The position numbers were made by a program, and so were the translations under genes. From contig NZ_CP066265.1 in the NCBI RefSeq assembly GCF_023278085.1, forward strand, positions 1,828,501 through 1,892,500: 64,000 nucleotides of DNA, given 5' to 3'. This stretch comes from Pseudomonas syringae (GTDB lineage: Bacteria > Pseudomonadota > Gammaproteobacteria > Pseudomonadales > Pseudomonadaceae). Each line of letters begins with the position of its first letter. Positions within the stretch are counted from its first letter, which is position 1. Positions 46,123-54,450 of this stretch are shown in pieces. Below the pieces are notes generated by a model. The model was given only the letters and a program-made list of their open reading frames with translations. It was not told the origin of the DNA and made no database searches.

Positions 46123-47466
46123 TCATGGTTTGGCCACCGGATGCGCCGAGGCCTGAACCTGCTCCCAGACGCGCAGGAAATTGCCGCCCCAGAGTTTGGT
46201 GATATCCGCTTCGGAGTAACCACGCTGAATCAGCTCGGCGGTGACGTTGCGAATTTCGCTGACGTCGTTGAAGCCTTTCACGCCGCCACCGTCGTTGAAA
46301 TCGGAGCTGATGCCGACATGGTCGATGCCGATCTTTCTCACCGTGTAATCAATGGCGTCGACGAAGTCCTTGACCGTGGCCTTGGGCTCTTCTTCAAGAA
46401 TCGCGTACAGCTTGCTGGCGTAGGCACCGAAGCGCTGTTCTGGCCAGACGGTGATGATCGCGTCGCCGGGCATCAGCGCCATGGCCAGGTTCGGCAGCGG
46501 CGGCAGGTCGAAGTCCTTGCGCAGGGCGTTGAGCTTGTCCTGGGTGTTCTGGCTCAGCGGCTTCAAATAGGCCGGAAATGCCACGATCTGCACCACACCG
46601 CCGCTCTGTTTGATGAGCTGCATTTCCTCATCACTGAGGTTGCGCGGGATGTCCACCAGCGCGCGCGGCGCGGAGTGCGAGGCGACCATGGGCGTACGGC
46701 TCAGCTGGCTGACCTGCAGCAGCGCCTTGCTCGACATCTGCGACACATCGATGATCACGCCCAGGTCATTGAGGCGCTGCACGGCCTGCTTGCCGATCTC
46801 CGACAGGCCGCCCAGCGCGTCCGGCGTGTCATTGAGGAAGGGCAGGGGCCGCGAAGAGTCGGCCCAGCTGTTATTACCGACATAGCTGAAACCGAACATG
46901 CGCATGCCACGCGCGGCCCAGTGGTCGAGCAGGCTCAGGTCATTGCCCAGCGGGTAGGCGTTGAGCATGCTGATGAAGATCGCAAACTTGCCCTCGCCGT
47001 GCAGACGGCGCATGTCGTCCGGGGTGTAGGCGATGCCGACCTGATTGGGGAAGTCGCGCACCATGCCGGTGATGATTTTGTAGCGCACTTCCTGCTGATG
47101 GCGCGCTTCGTCGACAAACCCGGGCGTCGGCCGATGCGGCGCGTTGTCGCCGTTCCAGATTTCCGGCCAGCCGAAAACCGTCAGCGCCGCCCCGGACAGC
47201 CTGCCGCGAGCTGCTTTCACCAGGTCGAATTGCCCCGAACCGTCCTTGTCGGCTTCGTTGCCCTCGCTGCCGAATTTCATCGGCACAGTGATGTGGCTGT
47301 CGAAGGAAATGACCCGCTCTTGCAGGTCGTCTGCCTGCTTCATGATCTTCACTGGGTAACCGGCAGGCGACCAGTAATTCCAGGCCAGATAACCCGCGCC
47401 TGCACTAATAGCCAGAGCCAGCGGCAGGCCGATGAAGAGAGCCATTTTCCAACGCGGTCTTGTCAT
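46123..47466 (-). CDS. pvdM: PvdM, membrane-anchored dipeptidase-like protein of periplasmic pyoverdine maturation
   Basis: 447-aa renal-dipeptidase-family protein with an N-terminal membrane anchor (residues about 9-30). Metal-site regions of the family are visible: FDSHITVPM near the start, ASHSAPRALVDIPRNL, and IDHVGISSDFNDGG. PvdM acts in periplasmic maturation and is required for dihydropyoverdine oxidation in P. fluorescens; its exact reaction is unclear. First gene of pvdMNOE, preceded by a perfect PvdS box in the shared pvdM/pvdP intergenic region. Confidence 0.93.
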   Translation of the reverse strand: MTRPRWKMALFIGLPLALAISAGAGYLAWNYWSPAGYPVKIMKQADDLQERVISFDSHITVPMKFGSEGNEADKDGSGQFDLVKAARGRLSGAALTVFGWPEIWNGDNAPHRPTPGFVDEARHQQEVRYKIITGMVRDFPNQVGIAYTPDDMRRLHGEGKFAIFISMLNAYPLGNDLSLLDHWAARGMRMFGFSYVGNNSWADSSRPLPFLNDTPDALGGLSEIGKQAVQRLNDLGVIIDVSQMSSKALLQVSQLSRTPMVASHSAPRALVDIPRNLSDEEMQLIKQSGGVVQIVAFPAYLKPLSQNTQDKLNALRKDFDLPPLPNLAMALMPGDAIITVWPEQRFGAYASKLYAILEEEPKATVKDFVDAIDYTVRKIGIDHVGISSDFNDGGGVKGFNDVSEIRNVTAELIQRGYSEADITKLWGGNFLRVWEQVQASAHPVAKP

Positions 47467-47527
47467 TTCCGTCTCGTTTAAATAATCGTTGCGAAGCGGG
47501 CACGAGGGCCGTTGCTATCTGGAGGGA

Positions 47528-47551
47528 ACGAGCGGATGGGCGAAAAATTTA
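47528..47551 (-). promoter_or_regulatory. PvdS-type iron-starvation box for pvdMNOE
   Basis: On the minus strand: perfect TAAAT (47551-47547), 16 bp, CGT (47530-47528). It lies 62 bp upstream of the pvdM start and back to back with the pvdP box, with 29 bp between the two -35 motifs. Confidence 0.88.
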
Positions 47552-47580
47552 GCGCAGGGTTGTGCGTGCAGGCGTTGAGC

Positions 47581-47604
47581 TAAATTTGTCTGCCGGTTTT
47601 ACGT
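47581..47604 (+). promoter_or_regulatory. PvdS-type iron-starvation box for pvdP
   Basis: Perfect TAAAT (47581-47585), 16 bp, CGT (47602-47604), 43 bp upstream of pvdP and divergent from the pvdM box. Confidence 0.88.
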
Positions 47605-47647
47605 TCTAGCTTGGATAACGGCGGTCTCGGTTTGGAACAGGTAGGCA

Positions 47648-49282
47648 ATGACGATTTCTCGACGAGGGTTCATAGCAGGGCTGGCGCTGACCGGCGCAGC
47701 GGTTCCGGCTGCGTATTACGCGCATCGGGAGCTCACCCGTGTCGAGGAGCCCGTGACGCCGGGTGAGGCCACGGCCGGGCCTGCGGATATCACGACTCAA
47801 CGCCTGGCCGACAAATTGCGCGGGGTATGGACACTGCGTTTCGAGGGGCGCGATGCCGGATTGACCGGTGCACCACTGGAAGGCCTGGAACTGTTTCTCG
47901 ACATTGCCCCGCGTGGGCGTGGTGTGCGGGGCTACATCGACACCGCCGAGCAGTTGCGCAGCGATGGAATGCCGCGCTTCCGGGTGATTGGCGACCTGCA
48001 ACCGGCCAATGCGGCGAAACTTTATCTGCGGGTCATGGACGGCCATGCGGGCAATGATCCGCACAGCGACACCCCGGATTACGAATTCAGCCTGACCCTC
48101 GATGAAGTCTGGGGCGCGTTCGGCAATGCGGGCAGCGGAACATTGAGCGGGCGTATCGAACGACTGGATCGGCCGCTGGCCCTGCCGGAACTGGAAAACC
48201 GTCTGATCGCAATCAAGCAAGTGTTTCCGGAGGCGCGGGAGCGGGTCGGTCTGAGCCCGCCGTTTCTCGCCTGGCTGGTTTCCAGAGAACACCGGCTGTT
48301 CCACCAACTCTGGCACGCCTCGCGAGACAAATGGCACAAGCTGCCTGAAGACAAACGCGACGCCCTGCGCGGCATCGGTTGGCAGCCGGGGCCGCGAGAG
48401 CATGAGCGCGATGCCCGTGGCCCGCACAAGGATCGTAACGGTTCGGGTGAAGACTTTTTCTACATGCACCGGCACATGCTGATTCAGGCCCGCAAGATTC
48501 AGGACCTGCCGTCGTGGCCACGCTTTCCATTGCCCCAGCCGGAGTTGGAGCGTGACCGCCTGGGCTTTGCCCGCTACTTCGACAATCACGATGGCTGCGC
48601 CTTGCCGCCCAACTGGCTGGCGCAGGGTGATGAGGAATACACACAACTGGTCAGCGACATCAAAAGCCACGAGACGTACCACACGCATTTTCAGGTGTGG
48701 GAATCGCAGTACCGCGATCCACGTTTTCTGTCGAAGCTGACGTTGGGGCAGTTTGGCTCACAGGTCGAGCTGGAACTGCACGACTGGCTGCACATGCGCT
48801 GGGCCTCGGTGGCCCGCGACCCGGCCAACGGCCAGCCGGTGCCGATGGCGCGGCGCTCGGATGACTTCGCCGAGCGCTGGTTCGAGCCGGAAAACGACTT
48901 TCTGGCTGACCCGTTTTCGTCCCATGTGAACCCGGTGTTCTGGATGTTCCATGGCTGGATCGACGACCGAATCGACGACTGGTATCGCGCCCATGAACGC
49001 TTTCATCCGGGCGAAGTGAAACGCCTGGAGGTCAACGGCGTGCCATGGTTCGCGCCAGGCCGCTGGGTTGAAGTCAGCGACCCGTGGCTGGGTCCGGAAA
49101 CCCATGGTTGCAGCACCGTGCCCGGGCAGGCGGCTGGCACGACCATGGAAATGGACCCGGAAGTCATGAAGCTCGCACTGCGCATTACCTTTGCCGCGGA
49201 TGACAAGCTCAGCAACCTGCTGCGCCGCGTGCCGCGCCGGCCGTGGTATGCGCGCAACCTGTTGCCAGACAGGTGGTTTTAG
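47648..49282 (+). CDS. pvdP: PvdP, periplasmic tyrosinase of pyoverdine chromophore maturation
   Basis: 544-aa exported enzyme with a Tat-type signal (SRRGFIAGLALTG). PvdP is the copper tyrosinase that oxidises ferribactin to dihydropyoverdine. Histidine-rich segments suited to the two-copper site are visible: MHRHMLIQ, ARYFDNHDG, HETYHTHFQVW, LELHDWLHMRW and SHVNPVFWMFHGWIDDRIDDWY. Transcribed alone, divergent from pvdMNOE under its own PvdS box, and followed by a repeat array. Confidence 0.94.
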   Translation: MTISRRGFIAGLALTGAAVPAAYYAHRELTRVEEPVTPGEATAGPADITTQRLADKLRGVWTLRFEGRDAGLTGAPLEGLELFLDIAPRGRGVRGYIDTAEQLRSDGMPRFRVIGDLQPANAAKLYLRVMDGHAGNDPHSDTPDYEFSLTLDEVWGAFGNAGSGTLSGRIERLDRPLALPELENRLIAIKQVFPEARERVGLSPPFLAWLVSREHRLFHQLWHASRDKWHKLPEDKRDALRGIGWQPGPREHERDARGPHKDRNGSGEDFFYMHRHMLIQARKIQDLPSWPRFPLPQPELERDRLGFARYFDNHDGCALPPNWLAQGDEEYTQLVSDIKSHETYHTHFQVWESQYRDPRFLSKLTLGQFGSQVELELHDWLHMRWASVARDPANGQPVPMARRSDDFAERWFEPENDFLADPFSSHVNPVFWMFHGWIDDRIDDWYRAHERFHPGEVKRLEVNGVPWFAPGRWVEVSDPWLGPETHGCSTVPGQAAGTTMEMDPEVMKLALRITFAADDKLSNLLRRVPRRPWYARNLLPDRWF

Positions 49283-49289
49283 CGAACGG

Positions 49290-49722
49290 CAGCGGGATTG
49301 TCGTTCCCTACGCGCCAGCGTGGGAGCGCAGTTCACGACACGCTGCGTCGCAAAGAGGACGCGGAGCGTCCAGAACGGCATGCGACGCGGAGCGTCGCAC
49401 GATGTTGAGTTTATCGTTCCGCACGCTCCAGCGTGGGAACGCAGTTCGCGACGCTTTGCGTCGCAAAGAGGATGCGGAGCGTCGCACGATAGTCGGGATT
49501 ATCGTTCCCTACGCTCCAGCGTGGGAACGCATTTCTCGACGCTCTGCGTCGCAAAGAGGACGCGGAGCGTCCAGAACGGCATGCCGACGCGGAGCGTCGC
49601 ACGATAGTTGAGGTTATCGTTCCGCACGCTCCAGCGTGGGAGCGCAGTTCGCGACGCTTTGCGTCGCAAGAGGACGCGGAGCGTCCTGAACGGAATGCCG
49701 ACGCTTTGCGTCGCACGATAGA
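49290..49722 (-). repeat. REP-like array, 139-bp family in inverted orientation
   Basis: Four units begin near 49298, 49413, 49501 and 49616, with spacings of about 115, 88 and 115 bp; the 88-bp unit carries an internal deletion. The reverse complement matches the core of the 1295-1946 units along their length (CGACGCTCCGCGTCG, then CTTTGCGACGCAGAGCGTCG and CCCACGCTGGAGCGT) but lacks their extra 24 bp. It fills the convergent pvdP/opmQ gap and extends into the opmQ reading frame. Confidence 0.88.
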
Positions 49723-51110
49723 CCGTTCACCTGCCAACCCCCGCCCAGCGCTTTGTACAACGCAATGCTCGCCTGCACTCGCGCCAGCCGTAGTTGCACA
49801 CTTACGTCCTGTGCCAGGTACAGCGTGCGTTGGGTTTCCAGCACGGTCAGCAAGTCCTCGGCACCGGCCTCGTAGCGGCTCTGCGCGATGCGGAAGGCGG
49901 TCTGCGCCTGCTTGAGCTCTTCTTCGTGCCAGTAGCGTTGCTGGTCCAGGCCGCTGATGCTGTTCAGGGCTTTTTCCACGTCGGCGAAGCTGTTGATGAT
50001 CGCGCCGCGATAGGTTTCCAGCAGTTCTTCCTGGCGTGCCGTGGCCTTTTCGCGCTCAGCCCCCAGACGCCCGTTGTTGAAGATTGGCCCCACCAGACCG
50101 GCTGCCAGGCTACTGAACGGCGCACGCAGCCAGTCTTCGGCGCGTGTGGTTTCGGTGCCCAGCCGGGCGCTCAGCGTCAGTTTCGGCAGCATCGCCGCAC
50201 GCGCCACTGTGACATCGGCCCGCGCTGCTGCCAGTTCGGCTTCGGCTTTGGCCAGATCAGGACGCCGGGTCAGCAGGTCGCTGGGCACACCTGCGCCGAT
50301 GTCCGGCCAGTTCAGGGTGTCAAAGGCCTGATCGCTCAGCTTGAGGTTCTGCACCGGCTGACCAAGCAGTGCCGCGAGGGTGATCAATTGCTCGTTGGCC
50401 AGTTGCTGAATCCGCGGCAATTCGCGCTGCTGGGTGGCGACCAGATTCTTCTGCTGCGCCAGTTCCAGTGCAGTGGCCGAACCTGAGTCATAGCGGGTCT
50501 GTACCAACCGCAGCACGCTCTGCGCATTGGCCAGGTTCAGTTCGGCGATCCGGCCTTGCTCACGCGCTGCCAGGGTTTGCGCATAGCGGTCGGCAACGTT
50601 GCTGAGCAACGTCAGCTCCACGGTAGCCTGATCGAACTCGCTGGCGCGCAGGCCTTGTACCGCGCTGTCACGTCCCGCTGCAATCCCGCCCCAGAAATCC
50701 ACCTCATAGCTGGCAGTCAGGTCGCTGGTGAAGTTGTTGGTGTTGTTGTCGTCGGAAGGGTTGGCCTTACGGTCGCTGTGGCGCACAAACTTGTTGCGTT
50801 CGCCACGCAAGTCGAAAGCCAGCTCCGGCAGTAACGGCGCGCCGCCGATGATGGCAGTCGCCTGAGCCTGACGGACTCGCGCCATCGCCGCCGCGACTTC
50901 ATGGCTGTCACGACTGGCCTGGGCGATGAGACGGTTCAGTTCCTGGCTGCCGAACCCTTGCCACCACTGGGTGTCGCTGCGCTGGCTGGCAGCGAGCTCG
51001 GCGAACGCCCAGCTCGCAGGAGGCTGGATGCCGCTGTCCAGGCGTGGGGCGGGCGTATGGCAGGCGCTCAGCAACAGACAGACCGTCAGCAGGGAAAGGC
51101 ATGGTTTCAT
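49614..51110 (-). CDS. opmQ: OpmQ, outer-membrane channel of the PvdRT-OpmQ pyoverdine efflux system
   Basis: TolC/NodT-family outer-membrane lipoprotein of about 498 aa, with lipobox LLSAC after a short signal peptide. It is the outer channel through which PvdRT moves newly made and recycled pyoverdine. ATG 51110 best fits the signal peptide; a GTG at 51125 is in frame and would overlap pvdT by 8 bp. The family body ends around YKALGGGWQVN, yet the frame continues for about 35 residues (ending PTLERAER) encoded entirely by the adjoining repeat unit, whose GATAA supplies the stop. This tail is probably not ancestral. Confidence 0.9.
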   Translation of the reverse strand: MKPCLSLLTVCLLLSACHTPAPRLDSGIQPPASWAFAELAASQRSDTQWWQGFGSQELNRLIAQASRDSHEVAAAMARVRQAQATAIIGGAPLLPELAFDLRGERNKFVRHSDRKANPSDDNNTNNFTSDLTASYEVDFWGGIAAGRDSAVQGLRASEFDQATVELTLLSNVADRYAQTLAAREQGRIAELNLANAQSVLRLVQTRYDSGSATALELAQQKNLVATQQRELPRIQQLANEQLITLAALLGQPVQNLKLSDQAFDTLNWPDIGAGVPSDLLTRRPDLAKAEAELAAARADVTVARAAMLPKLTLSARLGTETTRAEDWLRAPFSSLAAGLVGPIFNNGRLGAEREKATARQEELLETYRGAIINSFADVEKALNSISGLDQQRYWHEEELKQAQTAFRIAQSRYEAGAEDLLTVLETQRTLYLAQDVSVQLRLARVQASIALYKALGGGWQVNGLSCDAKRRHSVQDAPRPLATQSVANCAPTLERAER

Positions 51111-51117
51111 CAAATGA

Positions 51118-53091
51118 TCATTCACTGGTAAGGGCCGCCACCGGGTCGAGGCGGGCAGCTTTGCGGGCAGGCATGAAGCCGAAGATCACACCGGTGACCA
51201 GCGCGCAGGCAAAGGCGCCGACCACCGCAGGCAGGGTGAAGGCCACCGCCACCTTGCTCAGTAACAACGCCGCGCCCATCCCCAGCGCCAGCACGATGCC
51301 GGCCAGCCCGCCGACCACCGAGAGCATCACCGCTTCGGTGAGGAACTGACGCAGAATGTCGCTCTGTCGCGCCCCGGTGGCCATGCGAATGCCGATCTCG
51401 CGGGTTCGTTCACGCACGGTCATCAGCATGATATTCATTACCCCGATACCGCCAACCAGCAGCGAGATGGCGGCAATCGAGCCAAGCATCAACGACAGGG
51501 TGTTCTGAGTCCGTGCTTCGGCCTGGATCATCGCCGCGTTATTGGTCAGCTCATAATCCTGTTTGCCGTTATGCAGGCGTTGCAGCAGGGTGCGAATCGC
51601 CATTTCGGCCTGCTTGACGTTGTTGGCGTCGCGGGTGGCGATGGTGATGTATTCCGGGTCTTGCGTGCCGAACAGGCGGATGCTCGCCGACGAGTACGGA
51701 ATGGCGATGCGATTGTCACTGTCCAGATCGCCCGAGGTCGCGCCTTTTTCCTGGAGTACGCCGACCACCTGAAAGGGCACGTTTTCAATGAGGATGTACT
51801 GACCGACAGGGTCAGTGTGCTCGCCGAACAGCTTCTGGCGGACTTTGTGACCAATCACCGCCACGGCGGCAGCGCTCTGTTCATCGGCCTCGCTGAAGTA
51901 GCTGCCTTCCACCACCGGCCAGTTGAAGATGGCCGGGAAGTGCGTGTCGTTGCCGCCAACGTAGCTGGAGTGATCGACATTGCCGAAGCGTACCCCGGCC
52001 TGTCCGCCGTTGACCGGCATGATCATTTTGACCTCGGGCAGCTCGCCCAGCGCTGCGACTTCTTCCAGCGTGATGACGCCTTTGGGTGCGCGCGGGTTAG
52101 GAGCCTTGCCGTTGAGGTAAATGATGTTGGAGCCGAACGAAGACATCTGCGCCATGACCTGACGCTTGCTGCCTTCACCGACCGCGAGCATGACCACCAC
52201 CGACGCGACGCCGATGACAATGCCCAGCAAGGTCAGCGCAGTACGAAAACGGTTGATCCACATGACCCGCCACGCGGCCTGAATCGCGTCGAACAGTTCG
52301 CCTTTCCAGGCACCGCGGCTGCCGCTGCCCTCGTTCAGGCGCTTGCGCAGATCGACCGCTTGCAGCGCGGCTGGATTGGCTGAGTGCTGCACGTCAGAAA
52401 CATCCCGAGCGGTATCGCTGACCACCAGCCCGTCGCTGATCTCGATGACCCGATTGGCGCGCGCCGCCACCGCTCGGTCATGGGTAATCAGGATCACCAC
52501 GTGGCCCTGGCTGGCCAGCTCGTCGAGCAGGGTCATGACCTCCGCGCCGCTGTGACTGTCCAGCGCGCCGGTGGGTTCGTCGGCCAGAATGATGTGCCCG
52601 CCGTTCATCAGGGCGCGGGCGATGGACACCCGTTGTTGCTGGCCGCCGGACAACTGATGCGGACGGTTGCCGGTGCGTGATGCCAGACCCAGACGGTCGA
52701 GCAGGGCGGCGGCCCGGGCGTGGCGTTCGGCGGCAGGCGTCCCGGCGTAGATCGCTGGCATCTCGACGTTTTCCTGCGCCGAGCCGGACGGGATCAGGTG
52801 GTAGCCCTGAAATACGAAGCCGAACGCTTCACGACGCAGCCAGGCCAGTTCGTCGCTGCCGAGTTCGGCAACGTTTTCCCCGGCAAACAGGTATTTGCCC
52901 GAGGTCGGGCGGTCCAGGCAGCCGAGAATATTCATCAGCGTCGACTTGCCGGAGCCGGACGCGCCGACAATCGCCACGAACTCGCCGGCATGAATGGACA
53001 GTTCGATGCGGCGCAGCACGTTGACCAGCGGGGTGTCACCACCGCCGTAGGATTTGCGGATGTTCCGCAGGTCGATCAGCGGCGTGTGCAT
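51118..53091 (-). CDS. pvdT: PvdT, MacB-type ABC transporter of pyoverdine efflux
   Basis: 657-aa MacB-family half-transporter. N-terminal ATPase: Walker [11 protein letters not shown] (residues 42-51), signature [15 protein letters not shown], Walker [13 protein letters not shown]-loop ITHD. One membrane span follows (about 280-305), then a large periplasmic domain and three C-terminal spans. It works with PvdR and OpmQ to secrete pyoverdine and recycle it after iron removal. It begins directly after the pvdR stop. Confidence 0.95.
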   Translation of the reverse strand: MHTPLIDLRNIRKSYGGGDTPLVNVLRRIELSIHAGEFVAIVGASGSGKSTLMNILGCLDRPTSGKYLFAGENVAELGSDELAWLRREAFGFVFQGYHLIPSGSAQENVEMPAIYAGTPAAERHARAAALLDRLGLASRTGNRPHQLSGGQQQRVSIARALMNGGHIILADEPTGALDSHSGAEVMTLLDELASQGHVVILITHDRAVAARANRVIEISDGLVVSDTARDVSDVQHSANPAALQAVDLRKRLNEGSGSRGAWKGELFDAIQAAWRVMWINRFRTALTLLGIVIGVASVVVMLAVGEGSKRQVMAQMSSFGSNIIYLNGKAPNPRAPKGVITLEEVAALGELPEVKMIMPVNGGQAGVRFGNVDHSSYVGGNDTHFPAIFNWPVVEGSYFSEADEQSAAAVAVIGHKVRQKLFGEHTDPVGQYILIENVPFQVVGVLQEKGATSGDLDSDNRIAIPYSSASIRLFGTQDPEYITIATRDANNVKQAEMAIRTLLQRLHNGKQDYELTNNAAMIQAEARTQNTLSLMLGSIAAISLLVGGIGVMNIMLMTVRERTREIGIRMATGARQSDILRQFLTEAVMLSVVGGLAGIVLALGMGAALLLSKVAVAFTLPAVVGAFACALVTGVIFGFMPARKAARLDPVAALTSE

Positions 53092-54264
53092 TCAGCCTCC
53101 GCTGCCGACAGGCGCGGGCATCAGCAGGCGGTCACCTTCATTCAAACCCTCGAGAATCTGTACCCGTAACCGGTCGCTGATTCCGGTGCGTACCTGGCGA
53201 CTCTGTACCTCGCCATTGGCGGCCAGCACCTGTGCGGTCTGAACATCGGCCTGCGAACCGTTTTGCAGGGCCGCGAGCGGCGCAGTGAGGGTGTTTTCGG
53301 CTTTGCCGGCGACAAAGAAGATTTGTGCGGTCATTTCTGCCATCAGCGCTTGATCGCTGTTGTCGACGTCCAGTAACACGGTATAGAGCACCACCCGGCC
53401 GCCACCGCTCTTGCGCGAACTGCTCGGGCTGCCGCCGCCCTGATTGGCCTGGTCCAGCGGCCTGGGCGGCACTGGCAGAATCTGCCGCACGGTGCTGCTC
53501 CAGCGCCGGTTGCCGCCACTGAGCGTGGTGAAATAAGCCGTCATCCCCGGTTTGACGTGGCCGATGTCGGCCTCCGAGACTTCGGCCCAGACAGTCATCG
53601 GCGACAGCCGGGCGATGCGCAGAATCAGTGGAGTCTGTTGTTGCGCGTTCAGCGTCTGGCCTTCGCGGGCATCCAGCGCGACCACCGTGCCGCTCATGGG
53701 GGCGTAGATGCGTGTGTAACCCAATGCGGCTTCGTCACTGCGCAGCGCGGCCTGGGCTTCGAGGATCTGCGCCTTGAACATGTCGACCCGTGCCTGCGTG
53801 GCACGAAACTCCGATTGCGCTGCCTGCACGTCTTCGGCGCGCGTGGCACCGCCCGCCGCCAGGCTTTTCTGTCGTTGCTGCTTCTGCTCTGCCAGCTCGT
53901 GCAGCGCACGTTGTTCCTGAAGCTGGGCCTTGAGGTTGTCGATGGCGTAACGCGCGGCGTCGAGTTTGGCTTTTTGTGTCGAAGGATCGATTTCCACCAA
54001 CAAGTCGCCTTCCTTGACCTGATCTCCGACCTGCGCATGGATTTTCAGGATCTGCCCGCTGGCCTGCGACCCCACGTCTACATAGCTGCGCGGTTGCAGG
54101 GTGCCCAGCGCGGTCACGCTGTTTTCGATGCTGCTGCGGGTCACCGTCACGGTTGATGCATGGCCGTTGCCGTCGGGCAGGATCTGCCAGGCACACACGG
54201 CAATGACCGGAAACAGGCACAGCGCCACGAGGAGGGCGCGTCGAGGGTATCGAGAGCGTTTCAT
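53092..54264 (-). CDS. pvdR: PvdR, periplasmic adaptor of the pyoverdine efflux system
   Basis: 390-aa MacA/HlyD-type membrane fusion protein: N-terminal anchor (about residues 8-27), lipoyl halves around VGSQASGQILKIHAQVGD and GYTRIYAPMSGTVVAL, and a helical hairpin between them (about 100-170). It has a flexible, Gly/Ser-rich insert (NQGGGSPSSSRKSGGG) in the beta-barrel region. It couples PvdT to OpmQ. First gene of pvdRT-opmQ, driven by a perfect PvdS box. Confidence 0.95.
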   Translation of the reverse strand: MKRSRYPRRALLVALCLFPVIAVCAWQILPDGNGHASTVTVTRSSIENSVTALGTLQPRSYVDVGSQASGQILKIHAQVGDQVKEGDLLVEIDPSTQKAKLDAARYAIDNLKAQLQEQRALHELAEQKQQRQKSLAAGGATRAEDVQAAQSEFRATQARVDMFKAQILEAQAALRSDEAALGYTRIYAPMSGTVVALDAREGQTLNAQQQTPLILRIARLSPMTVWAEVSEADIGHVKPGMTAYFTTLSGGNRRWSSTVRQILPVPPRPLDQANQGGGSPSSSRKSGGGRVVLYTVLLDVDNSDQALMAEMTAQIFFVAGKAENTLTAPLAALQNGSQADVQTAQVLAANGEVQSRQVRTGISDRLRVQILEGLNEGDRLLMPAPVGSGG

Positions 54265-54327
54265 GCAGATTCCTGCGCTGGGAGATCAGCCGGTCGCCGA
54301 GCGACGGCCACGAGAGCTGCCCTTTAA

Positions 54328-54351
54328 ACGAGAAATGGAGGCAGGAATTTA
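54328..54351 (-). promoter_or_regulatory. PvdS-type iron-starvation box for pvdRT-opmQ
   Basis: Minus strand: perfect TAAAT (54351-54347), 16 bp, CGT (54330-54328), 63 bp upstream of pvdR. Back to back with the pvdQ box, again with 29 bp between -35 motifs. Confidence 0.88.
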
Positions 54352-54380
54352 GCGCGGCGCACCGGGTTGTACGATTCAGC

Positions 54381-54404
54381 TAAAAATCCGCCCGCGTGCT
54401 TCGT
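54381..54404 (+). promoter_or_regulatory. PvdS-type iron-starvation box for pvdQ
   Basis: TAAAA (54381-54385), 16 bp, CGT (54402-54404), 46 bp before the pvdQ GTG. One mismatch in the -35 motif. Confidence 0.8.
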
Positions 54405-54450
54405 TTAACGGGAGCGGCTAATTCGGGTCGTCTTGTCGAGTGGAGTCAGC

